Assembly (NCBI RefSeq): GCF_038446955.1
Contig: NZ_CP151803.1
Span: 7,254,001-7,318,000 of the forward strand
DNA from: Pedobacter sp. FW305-3-2-15-E-R2A2
GTDB taxonomy: Bacteria; Bacteroidota; Bacteroidia; Sphingobacteriales; Sphingobacteriaceae
DNA: 64,000 nucleotides
Direction of reading: 5' to 3'
The notes under the pieces are model-generated. The model was given only the letters and a program-made list of their open reading frames with translations. It ran no database searches and had not been told where the DNA came from. The translations under genes were made by a program, and so were the position numbers. Positions within the stretch are counted from its first letter, which is position 1; every line of letters starts with the position of its first letter. Below, piece after piece: positions 1 through 9,376 of this stretch.

Positions 1-561
1 AATAGATGTGACGCATTTATTATAGGAGGTTCTGCGGGAAGCCTGGATGTACTGTTAAAAGTCCTTCCGGAGATTCGCCCTGATCTTTCTTTTCCCATAA
101 TCATTGTGATTCACCGAAAACATGGTGCAGATTCACTATTGCCTGATCTGCTGTCGTCCAGAACAAAACTCATTGTGAAAGAGGCAGATGAGAAGGAAAA
201 AATTGTTGCGGGAACGATATATGTTGCGCCTTCAGACTATCACTTGTTGATTGAGATGGACCGTACTTTTTCTTTGGATTACTCTGAAAAGGTAAATTAT
301 TCCAGGCCGGCAATCGATGTTACCTTTCAAACTGCTGCGGAAGCCTATAAAAATAAACTGGTCTGTCTGTTGCTTTCCGGTTCAAATGCCGATGGAGTAA
401 AAGGGTTGAAAACAGTGAAAGCATGGGCTGGAAAGGCGGTTATTCAGGACCCGGATTCTGCACAAGTTGCTTATATGCCTGAACAGGCAAAGAAACATGT
501 TGAAATAGATCGCATTTTACGCATAGAAGATGTTGCAGAATTTATAAATTTACTGCACTAG
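1..561 (+). CDS. cheB: CheB-type protein-glutamate methylesterase, 5' end cut by window
   Basis: The reading frame is open from base 1, so 186 residues of the C-terminal catalytic domain are visible and the true start is outside. CheB hydrolyses glutamate methyl esters on chemoreceptors. The catalytic triad is recognisable: Ser in GGSAGS (visible residues 9-14), His in VIHRKHG (residue 38) and Asp in SGSNADG (residue 131). No receiver domain is visible, but it could lie upstream. A single-domain response regulator follows 14 bases later. In Bacteroidota such CheB domains often work with CheR and hybrid kinases in sensory systems that are not flagellar chemotaxis; that role here is inference. 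Confidence 0.88.
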   Translation, partial: NRCDAFIIGGSAGSLDVLLKVLPEIRPDLSFPIIIVIHRKHGADSLLPDLLSSRTKLIVKEADEKEKIVAGTIYVAPSDYHLLIEMDRTFSLDYSEKVNYSRPAIDVTFQTAAEAYKNKLVCLLLSGSNADGVKGLKTVKAWAGKAVIQDPDSAQVAYMPEQAKKHVEIDRILRIEDVAEFINLLH

Positions 562-575
562 ATTAAAAAAAATAA

Positions 576-944
576 ATGGGGAACTCAAAAAAGGTTTTTG
601 TATTTGATGATAACGCTGACATATTAGAGTTATGTACGATTATTCTGGAAGATGCAGGATTTGAGATTAAAACATCATCAACTTCTAATCAGATTGTAGA
701 TCAGGTGATGGCCTATATGCCGGATATCATCTTTATGGACAATTGGTTGCCCGATGTCGGAGGAATTGATGCTACCAGGGAGTTGAAAGGACACCCGACC
801 TTAAAAGGCATCCCTGTGATTTATTTTACGGCCAACAACGATGTAAAGTCATTGGCCGAACAAGCAGGAGCTGATGGCTATTTATCAAAGCCTTTTGACA
901 TCCAGGAGCTCGAGAACATCATCAACAAGCACCTGGGGATCTAG
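576..944 (+). CDS. Single-domain response regulator (CheY-like receiver)
   Basis: This 122-residue protein is a receiver domain with no output domain. The acidic pair D11-D12, phosphoacceptor D55 (in FMDNWLPD), switch T85 and K105 (in LSKPF) are all present, so it should be phosphorylatable. It lies 14 bases behind the CheB gene and probably shares its transcript, suggesting that it relays or drains phosphate for the same sensory kinase. Its stop is only 6 bases from the stop of the convergent gene, with no clear terminator between. The partner kinase is not in the window. Confidence 0.9.
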   Translation: MGNSKKVFVFDDNADILELCTIILEDAGFEIKTSSTSNQIVDQVMAYMPDIIFMDNWLPDVGGIDATRELKGHPTLKGIPVIYFTANNDVKSLAEQAGADGYLSKPFDIQELENIINKHLGI

Positions 945-950
945 AAACCT

Positions 951-3392
951 TTAATTTTTCATTCTACCCTTTTCTTCTTCTACTCCGGTAGCCCTTTTCC
1001 TTGCGGGTTTAAGTTCATTCTTGCCAAATTTATAGGAGAAGGTGATCCTGGCTACGCGGGTTTCATTCTTTTGGTGCAGCTTGTAGCTGAGCCCCGGATA
1101 GGTGCTGCCTAAGCGCGTAACCTGGGTATTAAAAACATCACTTAAGGCGAGTTTAATATTGATTTTCTTATCCATCAACGACTTGCTCATGCCAATGTCA
1201 ATGCCATGACGTTCTCCAATAGATAAGGTTCCATATTCCAATGGAGATTCGTACCTCGCACTCAGTTCCGCATTCAGATCCGGATTGATGATAAAAGTAT
1301 GTTGTGATTTAATAACAAAAGAGCTTTTGGAAGTATTTAAAGGTTTCCCCGCGAGATCCGGAGTACTAAATTTCAAATGAAAAAGATTGAGGTTGTTATT
1401 GGTTTGCCACCATTTAAAAATACTGATGGGCACATTTAAATTCGCTCCGTAAACGATGTTCTTTGCAAGGTTGGCATTGGTCTGGAACAGCGCCTTTTTT
1501 TCTTCATTAGGCAAGAGAACTTCCGTAATGACATCTTTCACTAAACTATAGTTCAGGCTGAGAGAATAACGTTTAAGCGTGTAATTTGCTTCGAAATTGT
1601 GGGTGTACTGAGGGTTAAGAAAGGGGTTTCCCTGGTTATAAGTATACTGGTCAAGGTAATAGATAAAGGGGTTCAACGCATCATAACTCGGACGATCTAT
1701 TCTTCTGCTGTACGATACACCGATCGTCTGGTCTTTAGTCAGGGTTTGATTGACGAATACACTTGGGAAAAAGTCCAGATAGGACCTTTTGGTAATCTTG
1801 TTTTCTGTAATGGAATTCCCTTTGGAATTGGTCTGTTCTGCTCTTAAACCCAATTGAACACTGGTGGATTTAAATTGTTTGCTCAGGTTAAAATAGGCTG
1901 CATTCACGTTCTCATCATAGATAAACTGATTGCTGCGGAGCGGATCGTTTTTCCATTCGCTGCCCTTAAGCTCTTCCGCGATAAAATTATTGTCCGTTTC
2001 TACTGAACTGCTTTTAATTCCGGTTTCCAGTTTCAAGGTCTTATGGAGAGGAAGGGTATAATCTATTTTAACCGCTTTGATGTTAATTCTGGAAGGGCTT
2101 TGGTTCCTGAGGAAACTGGTTGGTTTGAGTTCTGCCCCATTGGTATATATAAAGCGATTGACATAATTCGCATCATCGCCGGAGTGGTAACGGGAGTAGT
2201 CCAGATCCGCGGTAATTTCCTGTCCGGATGTATCCAGAACAGATTTATAATTCAGGTTATAAGCATAATTCTGATAATTACTATGAATGACGTTTTTGGC
2301 GAGTACCGCAGAATCCGGCTGACTGAAAGAGCGGCCAATCCAGGTATTATTGTCCATCAGGTCGTCCGAGGTATTGGCATAACCACTGAATAAAACCCCC
2401 AGCGTATTGTTTTTATTCAGGAAAATATCCATTCCAGCCTTAAAATTATGACTGTTATTCTTCCGCACATCGGTTGATGATTGTGCAAAATAGGTTTTTG
2501 CCGCACCGTCTTGCCCGGAAATACGGTCAATGGTCATGTCCTGATTCCTTTTTGTCCCGCCAAAATTATAGTTCCCAAAAAGGTTTACCTTTTCTGAGCG
2601 GTGGTTTAAGTTCAAACTGGCATTTTCATTCAGATTTTTGCCATAGCCTAAGGTTCCGGAAACGCTTCCGTTGGTTCCGCCATTTTTACTTTTTCTGGTT
2701 TTAATATTGATGATGCCCGAATTTCCTGAAGCTTCGTATTTTGCAGATGGATTGGTAATCAATTCAATGCTTTCTATTTGTGAACTTTGCATGCTTCTCA
2801 ACAGGTTGCTGACATCCGCATTGCTCATATAAGTTTGCTTTCCATCGATCTGAATCATTACTCCCTGCTTGCCTTGCATAGAGATGTTGTCATTCTGATC
2901 TACAGTGACACCCGGAGCCTTTTGGAGGACTTCCAATGCGTTACTTCCCGTCATTAAGCTGCTGTTCTCTACATTCATGACCAGTTTGTCTGTTTTTCGC
3001 TCAAATAAAGGCTTTGTAGACGTAATTTTAACTTCGCTGAGGTCTTTGCTTCCGGAATTTAAACGGAGGTCCTGAAGCGTGATATGAAGGTTTTTTGCAT
3101 CTATTTTAAAAAGATCACTTTTTGAAGTGGAATAGCCCATCATTGAGGACTTTACATAATAACTTCCAGGTTTGATTTGCAGAAACTGAAACTTTCCGGA
3201 AACATCGGTAATGGCTGATTTCACGAGGGAGGAATCCGCCTGGTTAAATAAGGCAACTGTTGCGTAATCCAATGGTTTTTTCTGCTCATCGGTAACGGCA
3301 CCCGTAACGGTGGCCTGAACCGCACTATCCTGAGCTAAAGCTATTCCTGAGCCGATAAAGAGAAAAAATAAATTTAAATAAAGTGTTTTCAT
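951..3392 (-). CDS. TonB-receptor-like outer-membrane beta-barrel protein
   Basis: I chose the ATG at 3392 because it gives a signal peptide (MKTLYLNLFFLFIGSGIALAQ); the frame stays open upstream to 3431 without adding a sensible N-terminus. The 813-residue protein has a carboxypeptidase-regulatory-like beta-sandwich at about residues 25-105, a plug-like region at about 120-230 with VLQKAPGVTVDQND and IQIDGKQ motifs, then a long barrel of the OMP_b-brl_3 type. It belongs to the Bacteroidota outer-membrane receptor group whose ligands are mostly unknown. No SusD-like partner is adjacent, so a classic SusCD glycan system is unlikely. A charged tail of about 20 residues follows the last barrel strand (YKFG), which is slightly unusual. 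Confidence 0.85.
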   Translation of the reverse strand: MKTLYLNLFFLFIGSGIALAQDSAVQATVTGAVTDEQKKPLDYATVALFNQADSSLVKSAITDVSGKFQFLQIKPGSYYVKSSMMGYSTSKSDLFKIDAKNLHITLQDLRLNSGSKDLSEVKITSTKPLFERKTDKLVMNVENSSLMTGSNALEVLQKAPGVTVDQNDNISMQGKQGVMIQIDGKQTYMSNADVSNLLRSMQSSQIESIELITNPSAKYEASGNSGIINIKTRKSKNGGTNGSVSGTLGYGKNLNENASLNLNHRSEKVNLFGNYNFGGTKRNQDMTIDRISGQDGAAKTYFAQSSTDVRKNNSHNFKAGMDIFLNKNNTLGVLFSGYANTSDDLMDNNTWIGRSFSQPDSAVLAKNVIHSNYQNYAYNLNYKSVLDTSGQEITADLDYSRYHSGDDANYVNRFIYTNGAELKPTSFLRNQSPSRINIKAVKIDYTLPLHKTLKLETGIKSSSVETDNNFIAEELKGSEWKNDPLRSNQFIYDENVNAAYFNLSKQFKSTSVQLGLRAEQTNSKGNSITENKITKRSYLDFFPSVFVNQTLTKDQTIGVSYSRRIDRPSYDALNPFIYYLDQYTYNQGNPFLNPQYTHNFEANYTLKRYSLSLNYSLVKDVITEVLLPNEEKKALFQTNANLAKNIVYGANLNVPISIFKWWQTNNNLNLFHLKFSTPDLAGKPLNTSKSSFVIKSQHTFIINPDLNAELSARYESPLEYGTLSIGERHGIDIGMSKSLMDKKINIKLALSDVFNTQVTRLGSTYPGLSYKLHQKNETRVARITFSYKFGKNELKPARKRATGVEEEKGRMKN

Positions 3393-3590
3393 GAGTTCTG
3401 GTCTGTTTAAAAAAGCACACAAAATCCCCATAGCGTAAAATCACACTTCATATGAATGAAGAAAAATTAGGGCTGTTTGAAAACAGAGGGTTTCCTGTTG
3501 CTGCTATAGATAAGACGAAGACAAAGCCAAAAGGTTACAATTATTTGATTTTATTGCAAATAAATTGATTGAAGAGGGCGCCTGAAAGAA

Positions 3591-3626
3591 AAGGCCTTCC
3601 GCGTAACTTTAAACACGGAAGGCCTC
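3591..3626 (-). terminator. Intrinsic terminator of the M49 peptidase gene
   Basis: GGCCTTCCG (3593-3601) pairs with CGGAAGGCC (3616-3624) around a 14-base loop, and the minus strand continues into a T-rich run. It lies about 20 bases past the stop of the M49 gene. Confidence 0.8.
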
Positions 3627-3646
3627 TTTTATGAATTTTAATGGGC

Positions 3647-5329
3647 TTATTTGACGCCAAGAACGTCTACTCCCTGTTCAAAGATGACATCCACAGGAAT
3701 GCCTTTTTGAGTCAGACGGTCCAGATCTTTTTGAAGTTCTGCACCAATCACTGCTTTCTCTTTTTGTGTTTTTTCTACTGCAGCTTTATCTCCGTTACCC
3801 TGAAGCGTAATGATCAGTTTACTTAACTTGTTCATTGCCGTTTCAAATTTGTTGAAATCTACTTTATAAGTGCCATTTGCATTACGGATGAATGCTCCAT
3901 TCTCCTTAAAGAAGTTGAAGCATTGCATATTTGCTTTTCCATGTGCACTCGCTGCACCAAACCTTACAGAACGAAGAATTCCAGCCATGTAAGTGGTATA
4001 AAAGGTTTTGATATCGCCTTCCAGTTCTCCTTTTTTAAGCAATCCGGTAACCATATATAAACCCAAAACATCTGCCTTGCCTTCTTCTAACCATGAATAT
4101 TGCTCCTGCAAAGCTTCTTTTACAAAGCCTTTTCCGCTAATGGTTTTTTTAATTCCTAAACCGTGTGCAACTTCATGAAACATCACGTTAGAGAAGAAAG
4201 CATCAAAATTAATGTATTGTTGTTGTTCTTTATCGATCAGTTCTTTTGCGATTGGAACAAGGATCTTATCAAATTTTGCCTTCATGGCATTTTTTAACTG
4301 GGAGCGTCTGGTGCCTTTCTTTTGCTGAATGATCTCATCATTTGGAAGGTTTACAGCGATCGTTTTTGATCCTGCATTGCAATCTCCGGCATAATAAACG
4401 ACATCGTAAGCGTTTAACTCCGAATCTGTTCCCGGCTTTTCTTTTTTGTATTTAGCATCCACCGGTAGTCCTTCCTGTAATTGAGGCAGCATGCTCACAT
4501 ATTTTGCAAGACGTTTGCTCCATACTTTGTCCTTTACCAATACATAAGCCTCATAAGAAGCCCTGGCATTGAACAGTTTGTCTTCATAATTCTCAATCGG
4601 GCCGATTATGATGTCCAGGTTATTGGTTTTCATATCCAGCCAGGCATAATCACTGGCCGTATAATCATCCGAAACCAAGGCGTCTGCGCGTAGGGTCAGG
4701 TATTTTTTTAACCCGGCATCTTCGGCAAGTAATGCCGCTTGTTTAAGCAAGGCTGATGCATTCTGTAGTTCTGAAGCATACAAAACATGGTAAGGAATGG
4801 AGCTCAGTTTTCCGGTGCTGTCTCTTTTTACCACGGAATACTGACCTAGTTTATCTTTCACATCCGATTTCTCCAACTCGGCTTTGGTCATTCCGGCAGG
4901 GTAGAAGCTGGCTGCATCCGGTTTTGCGCCAATACCTGAAATAAATGGTTTATCTCCGTTTAAGCGATCCCATGGCCCATAATTGATCCATACAAAAGCT
5001 TTGGTCTTTTCATCCTTTATGGTACTTAATAAGCTGTCACGTTGTGGATATGCCTGTTTCCAGAAAAGCTCATCCATAATCTGGGCAGCCTGGATCAATA
5101 AAGGTAAAATCTTACGTTCATTGGCAGATAATTCATTTAGGTTGGTACTCAGTTTAACCTTCTCATAAATCGCGATCCGGTCATTTACATAACGTTGCAA
5201 ACTATCTTCAGCTGAACTGGTATCTTTAACAGTAGTATTGGTGTTTCCATTGGGGTTGCTACAAGAATAAATTCCCGTAGCCAGGGCACATCCGGCAATA
5301 ATAAGCGTTAACTTGCTTAAGTTTTTCAT
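3647..5329 (-). CDS. M49-family (dipeptidyl-peptidase III-like) zinc peptidase, lipoprotein
   Basis: This 560-residue protein begins with a lipoprotein signal (lipobox IYSC, Cys 23), so it is probably anchored in the cell envelope. Near residue 385 is HEVAH and near 415 is EEGKAD, matching the paired zinc motifs of the DPP III family. The family cuts dipeptides from peptide N-termini. The first motif is the five-residue HExxH form, not the six-residue HExxGH of eukaryotic DPP III; the shorter form is known from some bacterial members. The gene is divergent from the amidase lipoprotein and has its own terminator, so it is probably monocistronic. Confidence 0.85.
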   Translation of the reverse strand: MKNLSKLTLIIAGCALATGIYSCSNPNGNTNTTVKDTSSAEDSLQRYVNDRIAIYEKVKLSTNLNELSANERKILPLLIQAAQIMDELFWKQAYPQRDSLLSTIKDEKTKAFVWINYGPWDRLNGDKPFISGIGAKPDAASFYPAGMTKAELEKSDVKDKLGQYSVVKRDSTGKLSSIPYHVLYASELQNASALLKQAALLAEDAGLKKYLTLRADALVSDDYTASDYAWLDMKTNNLDIIIGPIENYEDKLFNARASYEAYVLVKDKVWSKRLAKYVSMLPQLQEGLPVDAKYKKEKPGTDSELNAYDVVYYAGDCNAGSKTIAVNLPNDEIIQQKKGTRRSQLKNAMKAKFDKILVPIAKELIDKEQQQYINFDAFFSNVMFHEVAHGLGIKKTISGKGFVKEALQEQYSWLEEGKADVLGLYMVTGLLKKGELEGDIKTFYTTYMAGILRSVRFGAASAHGKANMQCFNFFKENGAFIRNANGTYKVDFNKFETAMNKLSKLIITLQGNGDKAAVEKTQKEKAVIGAELQKDLDRLTQKGIPVDVIFEQGVDVLGVK

Positions 5330-5354
5330 ATTGAATTTTTGTTTTTTATCGATG

Positions 5355-5362
5355 CAAAGCTA
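5355..5362 (-). promoter_or_regulatory. Bacteroidota -7 element for the M49 gene
   Basis: On the minus strand TAGCTTTG matches TAnnTTTG, 26 bases upstream of the ATG. I see no TTG at the expected -33 distance, so only the -7 half is supported. Confidence 0.4.
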
Positions 5363-5466
5363 CATCAAATGCAGGCATTTTCGTCGCTCTCCTTTGGTTG
5401 ATCTCCTAACAAGATGGCAACTAAATTAGTAAAAAATAGTAATTTCACCACTTCTATACTTCTATT

Positions 5467-6300
5467 ATGATACAACAGCATAAATTTACACGGGGCAGTT
5501 TATATATTTTCTCTATGCTCCTGCTGGCAGCATGTTCTTCGAATAAGTACGCCGCAACGAATAAAATATATAAGGATCAGGCAAATGGCTTTGCAGAGAT
5601 GGTAAAAGCCACACCTCCCGCCAACCAAACCGTAGCGACATTAGACGCCACGCAGCAGTCCTGGATCGGTTCCGTTAACTTCGGCATCCGTCGTCCTAAT
5701 TTTGTCATTATTCATCATACTGCTCAGGATTCGTTAAATCAAACGGTAAAAACTTTTATCAATAAGAAGGCAGGAGTGAGTGCACATTATGTGGTGGGAA
5801 GAGATGGTAAAATTGTTCAGATGGTAAACGATTACCTGAGGGCAAACCATGCCGGAGTTGGAAAATGGGGCAATGAGGCAGACTTGAATTCTTCTTCCAT
5901 TGGGATTGAGCTCGATAACAACGGTAAAGAACCTTTCGCTGATGCCCAGCTGAGAAGCTTGGTCGAGCTTCTTGGCGCACTGAAAAAGCGATACAACATT
6001 CCGACCGCCAATTTTATTGGTCATTCAGATATCGCACCGAGACGAAAAGTAGATCCCTTAAATTTCCCCTGGAAAGTTTTAGCCAAAAAAGGCTTTGGTT
6101 TATGGTATGACGAGGTATTGAAAATGCCGCCTGTAGATTTTAATGCGGAACTGGCATTAAGGGTAATTGGTTACGATGTAAGCAACCCTACTTCTGCAAT
6201 TGTTGCCTTTAAAATCCATTTTGTGCAGACCGATATTACTCCGGTACTCACGCCAACAGATAAGCTGATCTTATATAACTTGTACACTAAATATTTATAA
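5467..6300 (+). CDS. N-acetylmuramoyl-L-alanine amidase (amidase_2), lipoprotein
   Basis: The protein has 277 residues with a lipoprotein signal ending in LLAAC (Cys 23). The AmpD/AmiD-type fold is shown by VIIHHTAQ (H83, H84), the central SAHYVVGRDG and NSSSIGIELDN segments, and GHSDIAPRRKVDP (H186 and the Asp near 196), which supply the zinc ligands. It should cut the amide bond between MurNAc and the stem peptide, either remodelling peptidoglycan or recycling muropeptides at the outer membrane. The roughly 60 residues after the catalytic core are not recognised. It stands alone, divergent from the M49 gene and convergent with glnS. Confidence 0.9.
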   Translation: MIQQHKFTRGSLYIFSMLLLAACSSNKYAATNKIYKDQANGFAEMVKATPPANQTVATLDATQQSWIGSVNFGIRRPNFVIIHHTAQDSLNQTVKTFINKKAGVSAHYVVGRDGKIVQMVNDYLRANHAGVGKWGNEADLNSSSIGIELDNNGKEPFADAQLRSLVELLGALKKRYNIPTANFIGHSDIAPRRKVDPLNFPWKVLAKKGFGLWYDEVLKMPPVDFNAELALRVIGYDVSNPTSAIVAFKIHFVQTDITPVLTPTDKLILYNLYTKYL

Positions 6301-6336
6301 CCCCCGGCCTGGACGTTTTACAGAAAAGCTAAGCAT

Positions 6337-6380
6337 AAAAAAGCCGGATCAGCATAAATTCACGCTGATCCGGCTTTTCG
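6337..6380. terminator. Bidirectional terminator between amidase and glnS
   Basis: AAAAGCCGGATCAGC (6339-6353) pairs perfectly over 15 bp with GCTGATCCGGCTTTT (6364-6378), loop 10 bases. A and T flanks allow it to serve both convergent genes. Confidence 0.9.
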
Positions 6381-6406
6381 TTTATATCCGGCTTTATAAA
6401 ATAAAA

Positions 6407-8068
6407 TTACTTATTTCCTTTTGCCCAGGCATCTTTTAAGCCAACGGTACGGTTAAATACCAGGTGTTCAGGAGTGGAATCCTTATCCACACAATAGTAC
6501 CCTTTTCTAATAAACTGATATCTTGAATCGATATCGGCATTTGCAAGGTAAGGCTCTATATATGCTTGTTTAATGACGTCAACGCTGTTTGGGTTCAGGT
6601 AGTCCTTAAAGTCTCCTTCTTCAGCATCCGGAGATTCTACCGTAAACAGACGATCGTAGGTTCTGATTTCTGCACTTTTCGCATGTTTCGTACTTACCCA
6701 ATGTATCGTTCCTTTCACGTTAATACCGCTGGTATCTTCGCCACTTTTAGATTCAGGGATATACGCACAATGTACTTCAGTTACATTTCCTTCTGCATCT
6801 TTACGGAAATCTTCACATTTTACGATATAAGCATGTTTCAATCTTACGGTTGCTCCGGGAGCGAGTCTGAACCATTTTTTTGCAGGCTCTTCCATAAAAT
6901 CTTCACGTTCAATCCACAATTCATTGCTGAAAGGAATCTCCCTGATGCCGCCTTTATCTTCTGCTTCCGGGTTGTTTTCTCCATGAAGTACTTCTTCCTG
7001 TCCTTCAGGATAATTGGTGATTACCAGTTTTATCGGGTCTAATACCGCCATTACCCTGTTGGCTGTTTTATTCAGATGTTCACGAACACAGAATTCCAGT
7101 AAGCTCAGCTCAATCAGGTTTTCTCTTTTGGCAATCCCGATTCTTTCACAGAATTCACGGATACTTTCGGGAGTATATCCTCTTCTTCTCAATCCACTGA
7201 TGGTAGGCATGCGTGGGTCATCCCATCCGCTCACCACGCCTTCATTTACCAGTTGCAGGAGCTTTCTTTTACTCATTACGGTATAAGAAAGGTTTAAACG
7301 GGCAAATTCGTATTGTTTGGAAGGGAAGATGTTCAGGTGTTCTATGAACCAGTCGTACAATTCCCGGTGAGATACATACTCCAGGGTACAGATGGAATGG
7401 GTAATGGTTTCGATACTATCACTCTGTCCATGTGCAAAATCATACATTGGATAGATACACCATTTGTTTCCTGTACGGTGATGTTCTGCATGTTTTATGC
7501 GATAAATAATCGGATCACGCATGATCATATTCGGACTGGACATATCAGCTTTCGCTCTTAAAATACGGGCGCCATCTGCAAATTCACCAGCTTTCATACG
7601 GGCAAAAAGATCCAGGTTTTCGGCAATGCTGCGGGAACGGTATGGACTGTCTTTTCCTGCTTCAGTTGGTGTACCCTTCAATGCGGCAATTTCTTCAGCA
7701 CTGCTGTCATCTACATAAGCAAGTCCTTTTTCGATCAGTTTAACTGCGAAATCGTATAAAGTATCAAAGTAATCTGAGGTATAAAGCTCATTTTTCCATT
7801 CAAATCCAAGCCATTTAATGTCCTGTTGCTGACTGTCTACATATTCGGTTTTTTCCGTTATCGGGTTGGTGTCATCAAACCTCAGGTTTGTATAGCCACC
7901 ATATTTCTTGGTCAGACCAAAGTTCAGGCAGATTGCCTTCGCGTGTCCGATGTGCAAATATCCATTGGGTTCAGGCGGGAAACGGGTAATTAACGTTTCA
8001 TATTTTCCGCTGCTTAAATCGTTCTCAATGATCTCCTCAATAAAGTTCAATGATCTTTCCTCACTCAT
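6407..8068 (-). CDS. glnS: Glutamine-tRNA ligase
   Basis: The 553-residue class I aminoacyl-tRNA synthetase charges tRNA-Gln with glutamine. The start at 8068 (MSEERSLNF) fits the family length of about 550 residues; an in-frame extension to 8101 looks spurious. The HIGH motif is in PPEPNGYLHIGHAKA, and the KMSKS-like loop is VMSKRKL. Typical GlnRS segments such as RFDDTNP and WGDDPRMP-like SGWDDPRMPT are present. Having GlnRS implies direct glutaminylation in this organism. The gene is monocistronic, divergent from the B12-binding gene. Confidence 0.96.
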   Translation of the reverse strand: MSEERSLNFIEEIIENDLSSGKYETLITRFPPEPNGYLHIGHAKAICLNFGLTKKYGGYTNLRFDDTNPITEKTEYVDSQQQDIKWLGFEWKNELYTSDYFDTLYDFAVKLIEKGLAYVDDSSAEEIAALKGTPTEAGKDSPYRSRSIAENLDLFARMKAGEFADGARILRAKADMSSPNMIMRDPIIYRIKHAEHHRTGNKWCIYPMYDFAHGQSDSIETITHSICTLEYVSHRELYDWFIEHLNIFPSKQYEFARLNLSYTVMSKRKLLQLVNEGVVSGWDDPRMPTISGLRRRGYTPESIREFCERIGIAKRENLIELSLLEFCVREHLNKTANRVMAVLDPIKLVITNYPEGQEEVLHGENNPEAEDKGGIREIPFSNELWIEREDFMEEPAKKWFRLAPGATVRLKHAYIVKCEDFRKDAEGNVTEVHCAYIPESKSGEDTSGINVKGTIHWVSTKHAKSAEIRTYDRLFTVESPDAEEGDFKDYLNPNSVDVIKQAYIEPYLANADIDSRYQFIRKGYYCVDKDSTPEHLVFNRTVGLKDAWAKGNK

Positions 8069-8089
8069 AAAAACTGTAAATTTAGTCTT

Positions 8090-8097
8090 CAAAGTTA
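8090..8097 (-). promoter_or_regulatory. -7 element for glnS
   Basis: Minus-strand TAACTTTG matches TAnnTTTG 22 bases upstream of the chosen ATG at 8068, which supports that start. No good -33 TTG was found. Confidence 0.45.
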
Positions 8098-8148
8098 ACA
8101 TAAAAGCGCTAATTTACTTACATTTACAGCCTACTATTCGTATATTTT

Positions 8149-8568
8149 ATGAGCAAGACATTAAACAGGCCCATTAGGGTTTTAGTGGCTAAAGTTGGAT
8201 TGGATGGGCACGATAGAGGGGCTAAAGTAATTGCAACCTCTCTGAGAGACGCCGGGATGGAGGTCATCTATACCGGATTACGTCAGACCCCGGAGATGGT
8301 GGTAAACACAGCCTTACAGGAAGATGTTGATGCCATAGGTGTCTCGATCCTTTCCGGAGCACACATGACGGTCTTCCCTAAAATAGTGGAAATCATGAAG
8401 CAGAAAGAGGTCAAAGATGTATTGCTCACCGGTGGTGGAATCATCCCGGAAAGCGACATCAAGAAACTCAAGGAGATCGGCGTAGGTGAATTGTTTGCGC
8501 CGGGGACCACCATGGAAACGATCGTAAATTATATTAAGGGCTGGGTGGTCGAAAACAGAAACTTTTAG
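8149..8568 (+). CDS. Stand-alone cobalamin-binding subunit (methylmalonyl-CoA mutase C-terminal type)
   Basis: This 139-residue protein is a complete B12-binding Rossmann-like domain. D19-x-H21-x-x-G24 (DGHDRG) gives the His that replaces the lower axial ligand, followed by S66-x-L68 and a GG at 95-97, the standard B12-domain pattern. Sequence style resembles the C-terminal domain of methylmalonyl-CoA mutase and the small subunit of split mutases. No catalytic mutase subunit is in the window. The gene ends 3 bases before a crotonase gene, so the two are certainly co-transcribed. Its partner could be a mutase elsewhere; a role with the crotonase in acyl-CoA metabolism is inference. Confidence 0.9.
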   Translation: MSKTLNRPIRVLVAKVGLDGHDRGAKVIATSLRDAGMEVIYTGLRQTPEMVVNTALQEDVDAIGVSILSGAHMTVFPKIVEIMKQKEVKDVLLTGGGIIPESDIKKLKEIGVGELFAPGTTMETIVNYIKGWVVENRNF

Positions 8569-8571
8569 ATT

Positions 8572-9354
8572 ATGGCATATCAGAATATCCTATCAGAAAT
8601 AAGAGCGCAGGTACTTTATGTGACCATTAACAGGGAGCAAAAGCTGAATGCTTTAAATAAAGAAACATTAACCGAACTGGCAGAGGTAATTGCCTTCGCA
8701 GCTCAAACTGAGGAGGTCCGTGCGGTGTTATTGACCGGAGCAGGAGAGAAGGCCTTTGTTGCCGGTGCCGATATCTCAGAGTTCGCTGCTTATAGCAGTG
8801 AAGAAGGCGAAAATTTGGCCAGAAATGGACAGCATACCGTATTTGATGCCATAGAAAATTGCCCGAAACCGGTGATCGCTGCAATCAATGGCTTCGCTTT
8901 GGGCGGAGGATTGGAACTGGCTATGGCCTGTCATATCCGCGTTGCTTCAGATCATGCAAAACTAGGATTGCCTGAGGTTTCCCTGGGCCTGATTCCTGGT
9001 TATGGAGGAACACAAAGACTAACACAACTGGTTGGAAAAGGACGAGCCATTGAAATGATCACCACTGCGGATATGATCACTGCAGCACATGCCGAAAAAA
9101 TCGGATTGGTCAATTACGTGGTTCCTGCGGCAGAACTTTTGTCAAAAGTGGAAGAAATTCTGGCAAAGATAAAATTGCGTGCACCACTGGCCGTTGCCAG
9201 TGCAATCCGATCGGTAAATTCATCACTTCTTTTTGACGAAAATGGTTTTGAAACCGAGATCAAAGAATTTGGTAAGTGTTTTGATACAAATGATTTCAAA
9301 GAAGGTACTACTGCTTTTTTAGAAAAAAGGAAACCCACATTTTTAGGTAAATAA
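8572..9354 (+). CDS. Enoyl-CoA hydratase/isomerase (crotonase family)
   Basis: The 260-residue protein has the crotonase fold. The oxyanion-hole segments AGADI (64-68) and FALGGG (108-113) are present, and both catalytic glutamates of a true hydratase are kept: E115 in GGGLELAMAC and E135 in LPEVSLGL. It should hydrate trans-2-enoyl-CoA to 3-hydroxyacyl-CoA. It follows the B12-binding gene by 3 bases and ends in a clear terminator, making a two-gene operon. Substrate chain length cannot be read from the sequence. Confidence 0.92.
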   Translation: MAYQNILSEIRAQVLYVTINREQKLNALNKETLTELAEVIAFAAQTEEVRAVLLTGAGEKAFVAGADISEFAAYSSEEGENLARNGQHTVFDAIENCPKPVIAAINGFALGGGLELAMACHIRVASDHAKLGLPEVSLGLIPGYGGTQRLTQLVGKGRAIEMITTADMITAAHAEKIGLVNYVVPAAELLSKVEEILAKIKLRAPLAVASAIRSVNSSLLFDENGFETEIKEFGKCFDTNDFKEGTTAFLEKRKPTFLGK

Positions 9355-9376
9355 ACCTTGTTTATAGCGCATTTAA

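Noticed and set aside
1..561. CheB as a truncated gene
   Set aside because: The missing 5' end is due to the window edge, not to gene damage; the catalytic residues are intact. The same holds for fabF at the other end.
2043..2393. Plus-strand frame inside the outer-membrane receptor gene
   Set aside because: The receptor frame is full length and family-typical; this is a shadow.
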